Source: Variovorax sp. Root318D1
GTDB taxonomy: Bacteria > Pseudomonadota > Gammaproteobacteria > Burkholderiales > Burkholderiaceae_C
NCBI RefSeq assembly: GCF_001424835.1
Contig: NZ_LMCQ01000024.1
Location: 83,646-147,645, forward strand
Direction: 5' to 3'
DNA: 64,000 bases
Shown piece after piece: positions 24,895 to 33,479 of the stretch; the first letter of the stretch is position 1, and every line of letters starts with the position of its first letter. A model generated the notes under the pieces. That model was not told the DNA's origin, ran no database searches, and saw only the letters and a program-made list of their open reading frames with translations. A program made the translations under genes and the position numbers.

Positions 24895-26217
24895 ATGATT
24901 GCGCTCAACCACACGCACGATGCCGGCGCAAAGAGCTGGATCGACACGGCGAATATCGAAGGAACCGACTTCCCGATCCAGAACCTGCCCTACGCGGTGT
25001 TTCGCCGCACAGGCAGTCCGGAGCCATTTCGCGGTGGCGTGGCCATTGGCGACCAGGTGCTCGACATGGCGGCGCTCTCAGCACGCCAATTGCTCGATGG
25101 TCTCGCGCTCGATGCGGCGCGTGCCGCCGCGCTGCCGGCGCTGAACGATTTCTTCGCGCTCGGCGGCGCCGCATGGCGTGCGTTGCGCCACGCGGTGTTC
25201 GCATTGCTGCGGGGTGATGCACCTGCCGCCACGGTGCATGCCGTGCGCGAGTGCCTGGTGCCGCAGGCCGAGGTCGAATACACGGTGCCCGCGCGCATCG
25301 GCGACTACACCGACTTCTACACCTCGATCGACCATGCGCTGAACATCAGCCGGCTGATGAATCCCGATGGCGATGTGACGCCCAACTTCCGCTGGATTCC
25401 CACGGCCTACCACGGGCGCGTATCGACCATCGGCGTCAGCGGCCAGCGCTTTCATCGGCCCATGGGCCAGACGATGGCGCCGGGCGCAAAGGCGCCCACG
25501 TACCACGCCTGTGCGCGGCTCGACTACGAACTGGAGCTGGGCGTGTGGGTCGGCGAAGGCAACGCGACGGGCGAGCCCATTCCGCTCGAACGCGCGGAAG
25601 AACATATCTTCGGCATCTGCCTGCTCAACGACTGGTCAGCGCGCGACATCCAGTTCTGGGAGATGGCACCGCTCGGGCCCTTTCTTGCGAAGAACTTCGC
25701 GACCACCATCTCGCCGTGGATCGTGACGATGGAGGCGCTTGCGCCGTATCGCCAAGCCTGGACTCGGCCGGCTAACGAACCGCAGCCGCTCGGTTACCTG
25801 GAAGGCCCGTCGAACCGCGAAAGCGGCGCCATCGACATCCGCCTCGAGGTATGGCTCGAAAGCGAGAAGGCGCGCAATGAGAAGAGCGGGCCTTCTCGCC
25901 TTTCGCGCACGAGCTTCAAGCACCAGTACTGGAGCGTGGCGCAGATGGTGGCGCACCACACGGTGGGCGGCTGCAGCCTGAATCCGGGCGACCTGTTCGG
26001 CAGCGGGACCATCTCGGGGCCAGGTCCGGGAGAGGCCGGCGCCATCATCGAATTGACGCGTGCCGCGCAAAGCCCGGTCACGCTGGCCAATGGCGAAGAG
26101 CGCGGTTTCCTCGAAGACGGCGATGCCGTGCTGCTGCGCGGCTGGTGCGAAAAGCCGGGGCACGCGCGCATCGGGTTCGGCGAAAGCCGTGGGACGGTGC
26201 TGCCCGCAAGAGGCTGA
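24895..26217 (+). CDS. fahA: Fumarylacetoacetase
   Basis: A 440-residue enzyme hydrolysing fumarylacetoacetate to fumarate and acetoacetate, the last step of homogentisate breakdown. The N-terminal SH3-like domain is followed by the FAH catalytic domain with GDYTDFY (metal Asp140), His147, the TAYHGR loop, ELELGVWVG and LLNDWSARDIQ. Full length for the family. No homogentisate dioxygenase lies in the window. The acetoacetate released could be activated by the divergent ligase at 17932. Transcription probably ends at the hairpin at 26239-26265. Confidence 0.93.
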   Translation: MIALNHTHDAGAKSWIDTANIEGTDFPIQNLPYAVFRRTGSPEPFRGGVAIGDQVLDMAALSARQLLDGLALDAARAAALPALNDFFALGGAAWRALRHAVFALLRGDAPAATVHAVRECLVPQAEVEYTVPARIGDYTDFYTSIDHALNISRLMNPDGDVTPNFRWIPTAYHGRVSTIGVSGQRFHRPMGQTMAPGAKAPTYHACARLDYELELGVWVGEGNATGEPIPLERAEEHIFGICLLNDWSARDIQFWEMAPLGPFLAKNFATTISPWIVTMEALAPYRQAWTRPANEPQPLGYLEGPSNRESGAIDIRLEVWLESEKARNEKSGPSRLSRTSFKHQYWSVAQMVAHHTVGGCSLNPGDLFGSGTISGPGPGEAGAIIELTRAAQSPVTLANGEERGFLEDGDAVLLRGWCEKPGHARIGFGESRGTVLPARG

Positions 26218-26238
26218 AGATTTTGCAGCGCCCAAAAG

Positions 26239-26265
26239 AAAAGGCCACCGGTGAGGTGGCCTTTT
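26239..26265. terminator. Bidirectional terminator between fahA and tRNA-Gly
   Basis: The 11-base perfect stem AAAAGGCCACC/GGTGGCCTTTT with a five-base loop ends in T runs on both strands. It would stop both the fahA operon (plus strand) and the tRNA transcript (minus strand). Confidence 0.88.
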
Positions 26266-26275
26266 GCATGAAATG

Positions 26276-26351
26276 TGGAGCGGGAAAAGAGTCTCGAACT
26301 CTCGACCTCAACCTTGGCAAGGTTGCGCTCTACCAACTGAGCTATTCCCGC
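26276..26351 (-). tRNA. tRNA-Gly (GCC anticodon)
   Basis: A 76-base cloverleaf on the minus strand. The acceptor stem GCGGGAA/TTCCCGC, D arm GCTC...GAGC, anticodon stem CAACC/GGTTG with loop TTGCCAA, and T arm GAGAG-TTCGAGA-CTCTT all pair. The CCA is encoded. The anticodon GCC reads GGC and GGT glycine codons, abundant in this GC-rich genome. Confidence 0.97.
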
Positions 26352-26365
26352 ATTTCAGGAGTCGA

Positions 26366-26371
26366 ATTATA
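26366..26371 (-). promoter_or_regulatory. -10 element of the tRNA-Gly promoter
   Basis: A perfect TATAAT on the minus strand lies 15 bases upstream of the tRNA 5' end. I do not see a convincing -35 at the usual spacing. The rest of the gap to 26597 shows no other feature. Confidence 0.65.
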
Positions 26372-26597
26372 GAGGGATTTTTGGGGCACCTTTGACCGCT
26401 CAGGTTTCGAACACCATCAAGAGCCGCGGCCCTAACGCACGAACCCCGGTTTCCGACGACGGAGAGGTCCCACAAGAGCGAGCGGCCATCTCGCACATGG
26501 CGACATAGGAGCGGCCCGCGACGGTAGCGACCGAACTGGCCCCAAGCCGGTTCTGGCCGAGTCACCGGCCATCTTCAAACGAAAGGAAAAGTCACCT

Positions 26598-27125
26598 ATG
26601 AAGCAGCAACAACAACACAAGTCCATCGTCGTCGGCGCCTTGCTCGCAGGCCTTCTCGCCATGAGCGGCTTCGCACAGGCACAAGGCGTGGGTGTCGGCG
26701 TGGGCGTGAATGCCGATGTCAACACCTCGGGTGCCGTCAAGACCGCACCGGCCCAGGGCAGTGCAGGCGCAGGGGCGGGAACCGCCGCAACGGCTGGCAC
26801 CTCCGGCACCTCCACTGGCGGGAATGCCGGCGGTGCAGCAGGCGGGCTGGGCAACACGCTCGGCGGTGTGGTGGGCGGTGCAACGGGTGCCGTGGGCAAA
26901 GCGACCGATACGGTCGGCGGTGCCACCGGGGCTGTGAGCGGTGCGACGGGCGCCGTCGGCGGCGCCACCAATGCGGCAGGCGGCGTCACGAACACCGTGG
27001 GCGGCACGCTGAACAGCGCAACCGGCGCTGTGGGCTCGGCCGGCGGCGCGGTGAAGCCTTCAGGCGCCGGCGTGAAGGCCAGCGGCAAGGCGAAGGGCTC
27101 GGGCGCCGTCGACGTCACGAAGTAA
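26598..27125 (+). CDS. Secreted Gly/Ala/Thr-rich repeat protein
   Basis: A 175-residue protein of low complexity. A clear signal peptide (KSIVVGALLAGLLAMSGFAQ, cut near AQAQ) precedes a mature region made of loose 11-12 residue units such as GGATGAVGKATD, GGATGAVSGATG and GGATNAAGGVTN between about 85 and 150. The tail is Lys/Gly-rich. GAAAGGAAAAG provides the ribosome site, and a strong terminator follows. I recognise no family; an extracellular or cell-envelope structural role is a guess. It is monocistronic. Confidence 0.72.
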   Translation: MKQQQQHKSIVVGALLAGLLAMSGFAQAQGVGVGVGVNADVNTSGAVKTAPAQGSAGAGAGTAATAGTSGTSTGGNAGGAAGGLGNTLGGVVGGATGAVGKATDTVGGATGAVSGATGAVGGATNAAGGVTNTVGGTLNSATGAVGSAGGAVKPSGAGVKASGKAKGSGAVDVTK

Positions 27126-27148
27126 GACGCTTGGGCCGTAGCGCCCAT

Positions 27149-27185
27149 GAAGCCCGCAGCGCCCGCGCGTTGCGGGCTTCTTTTT
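27149..27185 (+). terminator. Rho-independent terminator
   Basis: The stem GAAGCCCGCA (27149-27158) pairs perfectly with TGCGGGCTTC (27171-27180) and is followed by TTTTT. It ends the Gly/Ala-rich protein gene. On the other strand it also faces the end of the maoC gene. Confidence 0.9.
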
Positions 27186-27195
27186 GTTCGGCGAA

Positions 27196-27639
27196 TCAGG
27201 CGGGCGGCTCGAGCCTGAACAGGCTCGTCACTTCTACATCGAGCACCATGAGTTCGCGCTGATTGAAGAGCCGCCAGCGCCAGCGCAGGATGCCGAGCGT
27301 GGGACGCTTCTCGGAACGCCGCGCTTCGATGACATCGGCCACCAGCCGCAAGGCATCGCCTGGCCGCACCGGGTGCGGCCATCGCACATGCTCGAGCCCC
27401 GGCGACGCGAACGACTCGGAGCCTTCGAGCGCGGCCTCGACCACGAGGCGCATCGCGATCGAACAGGTGTGCCAGCCACTCGCGATGAGTCCGCCAAAGG
27501 CGCTGTCCGCAGCAGCCACAGGATCGGTATGGAACCACTGCGGGTCGTAGGCTTGCGCGAAGCCGATCAGTTCCGTTTCGGAAACGACATAGGGCCCGGC
27601 CTCGATGACCTGGCCCTCATGGAAGTCGGCGAACTTCAT
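27196..27639 (-). CDS. MaoC-like (hot-dog fold) dehydratase, last gene of the box operon
   Basis: A 147-residue MaoC-domain protein. The hydratase motif is seen as FAQAYDPQWFHTDPVAAADS, followed by FGGLIASGWHT, with catalytic-type Asp and His. It lies 10 bases after boxA on the same strand, so it is probably the last gene of boxC-boxB-boxA-maoC. It could hydrate an unsaturated CoA intermediate of the pathway or act as a thioesterase. The box pathway does not strictly require it. Confidence 0.85.
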   Translation of the reverse strand: MKFADFHEGQVIEAGPYVVSETELIGFAQAYDPQWFHTDPVAAADSAFGGLIASGWHTCSIAMRLVVEAALEGSESFASPGLEHVRWPHPVRPGDALRLVADVIEARRSEKRPTLGILRWRWRLFNQRELMVLDVEVTSLFRLEPPA

Positions 27640-27649
27640 TCGCCGCAGC

Positions 27650-28942
27650 TTAGTACGTTTCGAGGTGCAGGCGGCCTTCGCGCTTCAATGCGGCACCAAC
27701 TGTGTCCCAGTCGAGCCCGGCTTCCTTGGCGACATCGCGCAAAGCGAGCACCACGCCTTCTTCCATGCTCTTGAGTCCGCACACGTAGAAGTGGCTTGCG
27801 CCGTCTTTCAGCAGCGCGGCCAGGTCGGCGGCGCGTTCGCGCATGAGGTCCTGCACGTAGCGCTTGGGCTGTCCCGGCGTGCGCGAGAACGCGAGGTTGA
27901 TGTCGATGAAGTCTTTGGGCAGCGACTGCAGCGGGCCGAAGTACGGCAGCTCCTGCTGGGTGCGCGCGCCGAAGAACAGCATGAGCTTGCCGCCTTCGAA
28001 CTTGCCGCTCTTGCGCAGGCGCCGGCGCCATTCGGTCATGGCGCGCATCGGTGCGCTGCCGGTGCCGGTGCAGATCATCACGATGTGCGACTTGGGATGA
28101 TTCGGCATCAGGAACGACGAACCGAAAGGCCCGACCACCTGCACCGTGTCGCCCACCTTCAGGTCGCAGACGTAGTTGGAGCACAGTCCGCGCACCGCCT
28201 GGCCTTGATGGTCTTCGGTCACGCGCTTCACGGTGAGCGAGACGTTGTTGTAGCCGGGCCGCTCGCCGTTGCGAGGGCTGGCGACCGAATACTGGCGCGC
28301 ATGGTGGCGTTTGCCAATGGCATCGACGCCCGGCGGAACGATGCCGATGGATTGGCCTTCGAGCACCGGGAACGGCACCACGCCAAAGTCGAGCACGATG
28401 TGGTGCGTCTCGCTGTCGAAGCCCGCCTCGGTGCAGTTGAAGTTGCCGACCACGGTGGCAGTTGTCGGAGACTTGGGCGGAAAGAGGTTGGTGTAGGCGT
28501 GCGCCGCCGACCATGGGGGCACGGTGGCGCCGTACTGCGCCGAGTTGAAAACCGACTCGACGGATTCGACCGCGGCCTGGGCTTGCGCCTGGGTCTGCGC
28601 GGGCACGGCGGCTGCTGCATCGCCAGCCGCTTCGGCGGACACGCCCGCGGCTTCGAGCTCTTCGGGCGAAAGCTCTGCGGGCAGTGACTCCCATGTGAGC
28701 TGCTCTTCAATCGAGTAGGCGCGCACCAGCGGCATCGTGCGCCAGTTGTCGATCGAACCCGTGGGGCACGGCGAGATGCAGGCCATGCAGCCATTGCAGA
28801 TGTCGGCCCGCACGACGTAGTTGTTGTCGTCGTGCGTGATCGCGTTGACGGGGCAGGTGGCCTCGCAGGTATTGCAGCGGATGCAGATCTCGGGGTCGAT
28901 CAGGTGCTGCTTGATCACTCCGGCTTCAACGGCCATGTCCAT
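27650..28942 (-). CDS. boxA: Benzoyl-CoA 2,3-epoxidase reductase component BoxA
   Basis: A 430-residue FAD/iron-sulfur reductase that feeds NADPH electrons to the BoxB oxygenase. Two ferredoxin-type [4Fe-4S] motifs are present, Cys20/23/26/30 (CIRCNTCEATCP) and Cys49/52/55/59 (CNGCMACISPCP). The C-terminal ferredoxin-NADP reductase domain begins near residue 150 and contains CTGTGSAPMRAM and the terminal LHLETY. An Ala/Glu-rich linker separates the two. A palindromic repeat lies between it and boxB, and one end of that repeat abuts its ribosome site (AAAGGAGAA). Confidence 0.96.
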   Translation of the reverse strand: MDMAVEAGVIKQHLIDPEICIRCNTCEATCPVNAITHDDNNYVVRADICNGCMACISPCPTGSIDNWRTMPLVRAYSIEEQLTWESLPAELSPEELEAAGVSAEAAGDAAAAVPAQTQAQAQAAVESVESVFNSAQYGATVPPWSAAHAYTNLFPPKSPTTATVVGNFNCTEAGFDSETHHIVLDFGVVPFPVLEGQSIGIVPPGVDAIGKRHHARQYSVASPRNGERPGYNNVSLTVKRVTEDHQGQAVRGLCSNYVCDLKVGDTVQVVGPFGSSFLMPNHPKSHIVMICTGTGSAPMRAMTEWRRRLRKSGKFEGGKLMLFFGARTQQELPYFGPLQSLPKDFIDINLAFSRTPGQPKRYVQDLMRERAADLAALLKDGASHFYVCGLKSMEEGVVLALRDVAKEAGLDWDTVGAALKREGRLHLETY

Positions 28943-28953
28943 GTTTTTTCTCC

Positions 28954-29055
28954 TTTCCCTCGCCCCTTGGGGAGAGGGTCAGGGTGAGGGGGCAGCAGCT
29001 TGTCGTGGGGACGCCGCCTACCCTCACCCCTGCCCTCTCCCCGAGGGGAGAGGGA
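28954..29055. repeat. G-rich palindromic (BIME-like) repeat between boxB and boxA
   Basis: Two inverted arms of about 35 bases, CCCTCGCCCCTTGGGG-AGAGGG plus GGTGAGGG on the left and CCCTCACCCC plus CTCTCCCC-GAGGGGAGAGGG on the right, flank a 30-base spacer. The same family recurs at 37101-37210 and 41237-41339. It lies within the operon, so it would form a strong hairpin in the boxB-boxA message. Confidence 0.85.
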
Positions 29056-29067
29056 GTAATACCCCAA

Positions 29068-30495
29068 TCAACCGAAACGCACGTACTCGAAATCAACCGG
29101 CTGGCGGTTGATGCCCATCACCGGCGGCGAGATCCAGCCAGCGAACTTGCCCGGCTCCACCACGCGGCCCATCAACGATGCCACGAAAGCAAAGTCTTCG
29201 GCGCTCGGCAGCCATTCGTCCCTCTTGGCGGCCCATTCGACCTCGTTCACCACGCGGCCTTCGGGCGACATCTTGATGCCGGCGAGTGCGCCGATCTGGC
29301 GGTTGAAGGCCTTGTGCGGCACCGTCAGGCGGGTTGGGATGCCGGCCTTCTCGAGCACCTTGTTCCAGCGGCCCACGCCGGCCACGGAGTCCTTGATGAA
29401 GTCGTCGCGCAGCACTTCGTTGAGCGCGTTGAGCATCGGCACTTCCTTCTCCAGGAGCTGGCCGTCCTTCACCTCGAGCACCTTGTAGGTCTGGCCCTTG
29501 AGCACGTGGTCGTCGCCGCGCTTGCCTTCTTCGTAGCGGCCCTTCAGGCCCGAGCTGTAGAAGATGGCGGCGTTGCTCGACTGGTCGGCACCGAACAGGT
29601 CGATGGTCACGCTGTAGTGGAAGTTCAGGTAGCGCTGGATCGTGCCCAGGTCGATGGCACCGGCCGCGCGCACCTTCTGCGCATCGTCGGTCTTGAGCTC
29701 GTTCATGACCTGTGCGGTGCGCGCCAGGACGCGCGAGACGCCGCTTTCGCCCACGAACATGTGGTGCGCTTCTTCGGTCAGCATGAACTTCGTGGTGCGC
29801 GCGAGCGGATCGAACGCGCTCTCGGCCAGCGCGGCCAGCTGGAACTTGCCGTCGCGGTCGGTGAAGTAGGTGAACATGAAGAACGCGAGCCAGTCGGGCG
29901 TCTTCTCGTTGAAGGCGCCCAGGATGCGCGGGTTGTCCACGTCGCCCGAGGTGCGCTGCAACAGCGCCTCGGCTTCCTCGCGGCCGTCGCGGCCGAAGTG
30001 CTTGTGCAGCAGGTAGACCATGGCCCACAGGTGGCGGCCTTCTTCCACGTTGATCTGGAACAGGTTGCGCAGGTCATACATGCTCGGCGCAGTCAGGCCC
30101 AGGTGGCGCTGCTGCTCGACCGATGCGGGTTCGGTGTCGCCCTGCGTCACGATGATGCGGCGCAGATTGGCGCGGTGTTCGCCGGGCACGTCCTGCCAGG
30201 CCTTCTCGCCCTTGTGGTCGCCGAAATGGATCTCGCGGTTGGCATCGCCCGGGTTCAGGAAAATGCCCCAGCGGTAGTCGCGCATCTTGACGTGGCCGAA
30301 CTGCGCCCAGCCCTGCGGATCGACGCTCACCGCCGTGCGCAGGTACACCTCGTGGTTGGTCGATCCCTCGGGGCCCACGTCGTCCCACCAATTGATGAAG
30401 TTGGGCTGCCAGCCTTCGAGCGCGCGCTGCAGCGTGCGGTCCTCGCCGAGGTTGACGTTGTTGGGGATCTTCTCGCTGTAGTTGATCGTGCTCAT
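29068..30495 (-). CDS. boxB: Benzoyl-CoA 2,3-epoxidase oxygenase component BoxB
   Basis: A 475-residue di-iron oxygenase that epoxidises the benzoyl-CoA ring. It has conserved carboxylate/His clusters, with VEEGRHLWAMVYLLHKHFGR near residue 150 and MLTEEAHHMFVGESG near 240 providing the EXXH-type ligands. The N-terminus MSTINYSEKIPNNVNL and length match the family well. It sits between boxC upstream and boxA downstream on the same strand. Confidence 0.96.
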   Translation of the reverse strand: MSTINYSEKIPNNVNLGEDRTLQRALEGWQPNFINWWDDVGPEGSTNHEVYLRTAVSVDPQGWAQFGHVKMRDYRWGIFLNPGDANREIHFGDHKGEKAWQDVPGEHRANLRRIIVTQGDTEPASVEQQRHLGLTAPSMYDLRNLFQINVEEGRHLWAMVYLLHKHFGRDGREEAEALLQRTSGDVDNPRILGAFNEKTPDWLAFFMFTYFTDRDGKFQLAALAESAFDPLARTTKFMLTEEAHHMFVGESGVSRVLARTAQVMNELKTDDAQKVRAAGAIDLGTIQRYLNFHYSVTIDLFGADQSSNAAIFYSSGLKGRYEEGKRGDDHVLKGQTYKVLEVKDGQLLEKEVPMLNALNEVLRDDFIKDSVAGVGRWNKVLEKAGIPTRLTVPHKAFNRQIGALAGIKMSPEGRVVNEVEWAAKRDEWLPSAEDFAFVASLMGRVVEPGKFAGWISPPVMGINRQPVDFEYVRFG

Positions 30496-30530
30496 CGTTG
30501 TTCCTAGGGTTGTGCGGGACTGCGGTTTCG

Positions 30531-32207
30531 TCAGACGCGGTTCAAATCGAAGCCGGCTTTCTCGCCGGTGCCGTAGACCTTCAGCGCACCCTTTTCGCCG
30601 ACGGCGTTGGGGCGGTTGAAGATCCAGTTCTGCCAGGCGGTGAGCCGGCCGAAGATGCGGGTGGCCATGTTCTCCTTGCTGGCGAAGCGCAGGTTGGCTT
30701 CCAGGCCGGTGAGCGCATCGGGCGACATGGCGGCGCGCTCTTCGATGGCGATGCGGATCTCGTCTTCCCAGTCGATGTCGTCTGGCGCGGCAGTGACGAG
30801 GCCGAGCTTCAGCGCCTCGTCGGCATCGAGCGGCTTGCCGGCCGCGGCGCGTGCGGCGTCGAGCGGCGCGGCTTCTTCATAGAAGCGGCGCTGCAGGCGG
30901 CTCTGGTCGTTCACCATCGGGTAGAAGCCGAAGTTGAATTCATTCAGCACGAGCTTCGGTGCGCGCGCGGCATCGTCGGGCAGTGCCAGCATGTAGGTTC
31001 GGTCGGCCGCAAATGCAACCTCGGCCAGCGTGCCGGCAAAGCACGAACCCGCTTCGACCAGCGCGAACAGGCTGCGCGATGACACGTCCAGGCGCGCCAG
31101 CGTGCGGCGCAGCGCGCCGATGGTTTCGCGCACCAGCCAGTGGTTCTTGTTGGCGAGCATCACGGCGTCCGATGCGAGCACGGCCTCTGCGTCGCCTTCG
31201 GTCTTGAGCAGCCAGGTGCCGATGTCGAGCTCATTGGTGCGCAGGTTCAGGATGGCGTCGTCCAGTTGGCGGCACATTGCGAGCGGCCACCAGGCGGCGC
31301 CCGCCGCTTCGATGGCGGCGATGTCCGCGGGCTGCACGCCGGTGGGCGCCTTGATGGTGATGGTCGCGGTGCGCTTGCTGCGGTCGATCTGGATGTCGAC
31401 GTGCGAATAGCTGAGGCTGTTGGCGGTTTCCTCGCGCTCGAGGCGGGTCAGCGCCACGCCCTTGCCGCCCGCGGGGCGGTCGCTGCCGGCGGCGAGCTGT
31501 GCGGCGCGCTCCTGCACGGCGGCGGCAAATTGTGCCGGCTTGGCCACGGCATCGACCAGGCGCCACTCGACCGCGCGCTGGCCGCGCACGCCTTCGACGC
31601 TGGTGCAGAAGATGTCGGCGAGGTCATGGCGCACATGGCGCTTGTCGGTCACGCGGGTGAGGCCGCCGGTGCCGGGCAGCACGCCGAGCAGCGGCACTTC
31701 GGGCAACGACACGGCCGAGGAGCGGTCGTCCACCAGCAGGATTTCGTCGCAGGCCAATGCCAGCTCGTAGCCGCCGCCGGCGCAGGCGCCGTTCACGGCC
31801 GCGATGAATTTCAGGCCCGAGTGCTTCGACGTGTCTTCGATGCCGTTGCGCGTCTCGTTGGTGAACTTGCAGAAGTTCACCTTCCATGCATGGCTCGACA
31901 CGCCCAGCATGAAGATGTTGGCGCCCGAGCAGAAGATGCGGTCCTTGCCGCTGGTGACGATCACGCTGCGCACTTCGGGGTGCTCGAAGCGCACGCGGTT
32001 CAGCGCGTCGTTCAGCTCGATGTCCACGCCCAGGTCGTAGCTGTTGAGCTTGAGCTTGTAGCCGGGGCGAATGCCGCCGTCTTCCGCGATGTCGAGCACC
32101 AGGCGCGCTACCGAGCCTTCGAAGCTGAGCTTCCAGTGCTTGTATTGCGTGGGTTCGATGCGGTAGTCGACGCGCGGAGGCGCCTGAAGGGTCGTGTTCT
32201 CGGTCAT
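30531..32207 (-). CDS. boxC: 2,3-epoxybenzoyl-CoA dihydrolase BoxC
   Basis: A 558-residue crotonase-superfamily enzyme that hydrolytically opens the epoxide ring to 3,4-dehydroadipyl-CoA semialdehyde and formate. It has two crotonase-like halves; the first has the oxyanion-hole region SGANIFMLGVSSHAWKVNF and AVNGACAGGGYELALACDE. The ATG at 32207 with GGAGA ahead is preferred over the frame extending to 32303, which would run through the promoter. It is the first structural gene of the minus-strand operon, directly downstream of boxR. Confidence 0.95.
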   Translation of the reverse strand: MTENTTLQAPPRVDYRIEPTQYKHWKLSFEGSVARLVLDIAEDGGIRPGYKLKLNSYDLGVDIELNDALNRVRFEHPEVRSVIVTSGKDRIFCSGANIFMLGVSSHAWKVNFCKFTNETRNGIEDTSKHSGLKFIAAVNGACAGGGYELALACDEILLVDDRSSAVSLPEVPLLGVLPGTGGLTRVTDKRHVRHDLADIFCTSVEGVRGQRAVEWRLVDAVAKPAQFAAAVQERAAQLAAGSDRPAGGKGVALTRLEREETANSLSYSHVDIQIDRSKRTATITIKAPTGVQPADIAAIEAAGAAWWPLAMCRQLDDAILNLRTNELDIGTWLLKTEGDAEAVLASDAVMLANKNHWLVRETIGALRRTLARLDVSSRSLFALVEAGSCFAGTLAEVAFAADRTYMLALPDDAARAPKLVLNEFNFGFYPMVNDQSRLQRRFYEEAAPLDAARAAAGKPLDADEALKLGLVTAAPDDIDWEDEIRIAIEERAAMSPDALTGLEANLRFASKENMATRIFGRLTAWQNWIFNRPNAVGEKGALKVYGTGEKAGFDLNRV

Positions 32208-32230
32208 ACGGAAGTCTCCTGTGGGCCAGA

Positions 32231-32303
32231 TGCAAACCGGAAGAATAATGCATCTTCTGGTTCCGATGACATGCATCATGCTGCATGCGAACAGGCAAGT
32301 CAA
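32231..32303 (-). promoter_or_regulatory. boxC promoter with clustered TGCA motifs
   Basis: On the minus strand TTGACT (32298-32303) and CATGAT (32275-32280), 17 bases apart, form a good -35/-10 pair. TGCA occurs at 32231, 32249, 32272 and 32282, the last two inside or next to the -10 and spacer. TGCA is the core of the known BzdR operator, so these are candidate BoxR sites. Confidence 0.6.
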
Positions 32304-32334
32304 TGCCTGAATCGCTTTTTTTCAATTCAGCAGT

Positions 32335-33279
32335 TCAGGCGCCGGGGCGCATGGATTGGTGGGCGATGGCGCGCAGCGCTTGGAAGCTTTGCGCCAGCGT
32401 CCTGCCGCTGGTGTCCACTGACAGGTCGGCCTTCGAATAGAAGGCCGCGCGGCCATTCAGAATGCGGCGCAGGTCTTCCATGGCTTCCTTGCTGGCGGCC
32501 ATTGGGCGGGTATCGCCCTGGGCGGCCACGCGGCCCATGTGTTCCTCGGGCGCGGCCTGCAGCCACACGGTGGTGCAGTGAGCGAGCAGCTCGTTGAAGG
32601 TGGCGGGGTCGGACACGATGCCGCCCGGCGTGGCAATGACCACTTCGCTGTAGATCTGGACGGCCTCTTCGAGCGCGCGGCGCTCGTAGCGACGGTAGGC
32701 GTTGGTGCCGTAGAGGTCGTGAATCTCGCGCACGCTGCAGCCCGCGAGCGTTTCGATCTCGCGGCTCAGTTCGATGAAGGGCACGTCGAGGTCTTCGGCC
32801 AGCATCTGCCCCAGCGTCGACTTGCCCGCGCCGCGCAACCCCACGAGCGCGATGCGCCGGTGCCGGGCCGGGTCGACCGAGGCCGTGCCCAGCAGCTCGC
32901 CCAGCGCCACACGCACGCGGCGCAGGTCGGCTTCGCTGCGGTGCTCAAGCAGTTCACGAATCAGCAGCCATTCGGGTGAGCTGGTGGTCACATCGCCGAC
33001 CAACTCGGCCAGCGAGCAATGCAGCGCGCCGGCCACCTGCTGCAGCACCAGGATCGACGCATTGCCGATGCCGTATTCCAGATTGGCGAGATGCCGCTCC
33101 GAGACGCCAGCCGACACCGCCACCGCCTTGCGTGTGAGGCCGCGCTGTGCGCGCAGATTGCGCACGCGGTCGCCCAGGGTAGCCAGCAAAGGGTTCTTGG
33201 CTTCTGCCGGCGGTGCTGCATTGTTGGCGTGGTCGCCGTCGCGCGCGGTGCCCAGCACCGCGTCTACATGCTCGTTCAT
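32335..33279 (-). CDS. boxR: BoxR benzoyl-CoA-responsive regulator (HTH plus shikimate-kinase-like domain)
   Basis: A 314-residue two-domain regulator of the BzdR/BoxR type. An N-terminal XRE helix-turn-helix (about 37-93, RVRNLRAQRGLTRKAVAVSA) is joined to a shikimate-kinase-like domain from about 140 with the P-loop GLRGAGKST at 147-155. In this family benzoyl-CoA bound by the kinase-like domain releases repression. It lies between the two arms of the benzoate cluster, upstream of boxC on the same strand and divergent from the DUF4863-boxD genes, so it can act on both promoters. Confidence 0.94.
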   Translation of the reverse strand: MNEHVDAVLGTARDGDHANNAAPPAEAKNPLLATLGDRVRNLRAQRGLTRKAVAVSAGVSERHLANLEYGIGNASILVLQQVAGALHCSLAELVGDVTTSSPEWLLIRELLEHRSEADLRRVRVALGELLGTASVDPARHRRIALVGLRGAGKSTLGQMLAEDLDVPFIELSREIETLAGCSVREIHDLYGTNAYRRYERRALEEAVQIYSEVVIATPGGIVSDPATFNELLAHCTTVWLQAAPEEHMGRVAAQGDTRPMAASKEAMEDLRRILNGRAAFYSKADLSVDTSGRTLAQSFQALRAIAHQSMRPGA

Positions 33280-33345
33280 GCAAGTCCTCGTTCTTGGCCG
33301 GGATTGTGCGCGCTCAGGGTAAACACCATATATGCACTATATTGC

Positions 33346-33374
33346 TTGACACTCGATGTCTCGGTGCTTATTGT
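33346..33374 (+). promoter_or_regulatory. Promoter of the DUF4863-boxD-bclA operon
   Basis: Perfect TTGACA (33346-33351) and TATTGT (33369-33374) with 17 bases between them. TGCA motifs occur upstream at 33333 and downstream at 33394 and 33411 (the last as TGCAAGGTA), which would let BoxR bracket the promoter. The region is AT-rich relative to flanking genes. Confidence 0.75.
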
Positions 33375-33479
33375 TCGATCACAAGCAAGATACTGCACGC
33401 GCACGAATCATGCAAGGTAGATCGTAAGTTTCGCTGTGGCACCACCGCTGCCAGCCAGCCTCCCAAAGGAAGCCCGCCA

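Noticed and set aside
26276..26351. tRNA-Gly as an integration site for a genomic island
   Set aside because: No integrase, no direct repeat of the tRNA 3' end and no compositional change on either side was seen in the window.
28954..29055. CRISPR-like or tandem array in the benzoate cluster
   Set aside because: Only two inverted arms and no regular repeat-spacer unit; it is a palindromic intergenic repeat.
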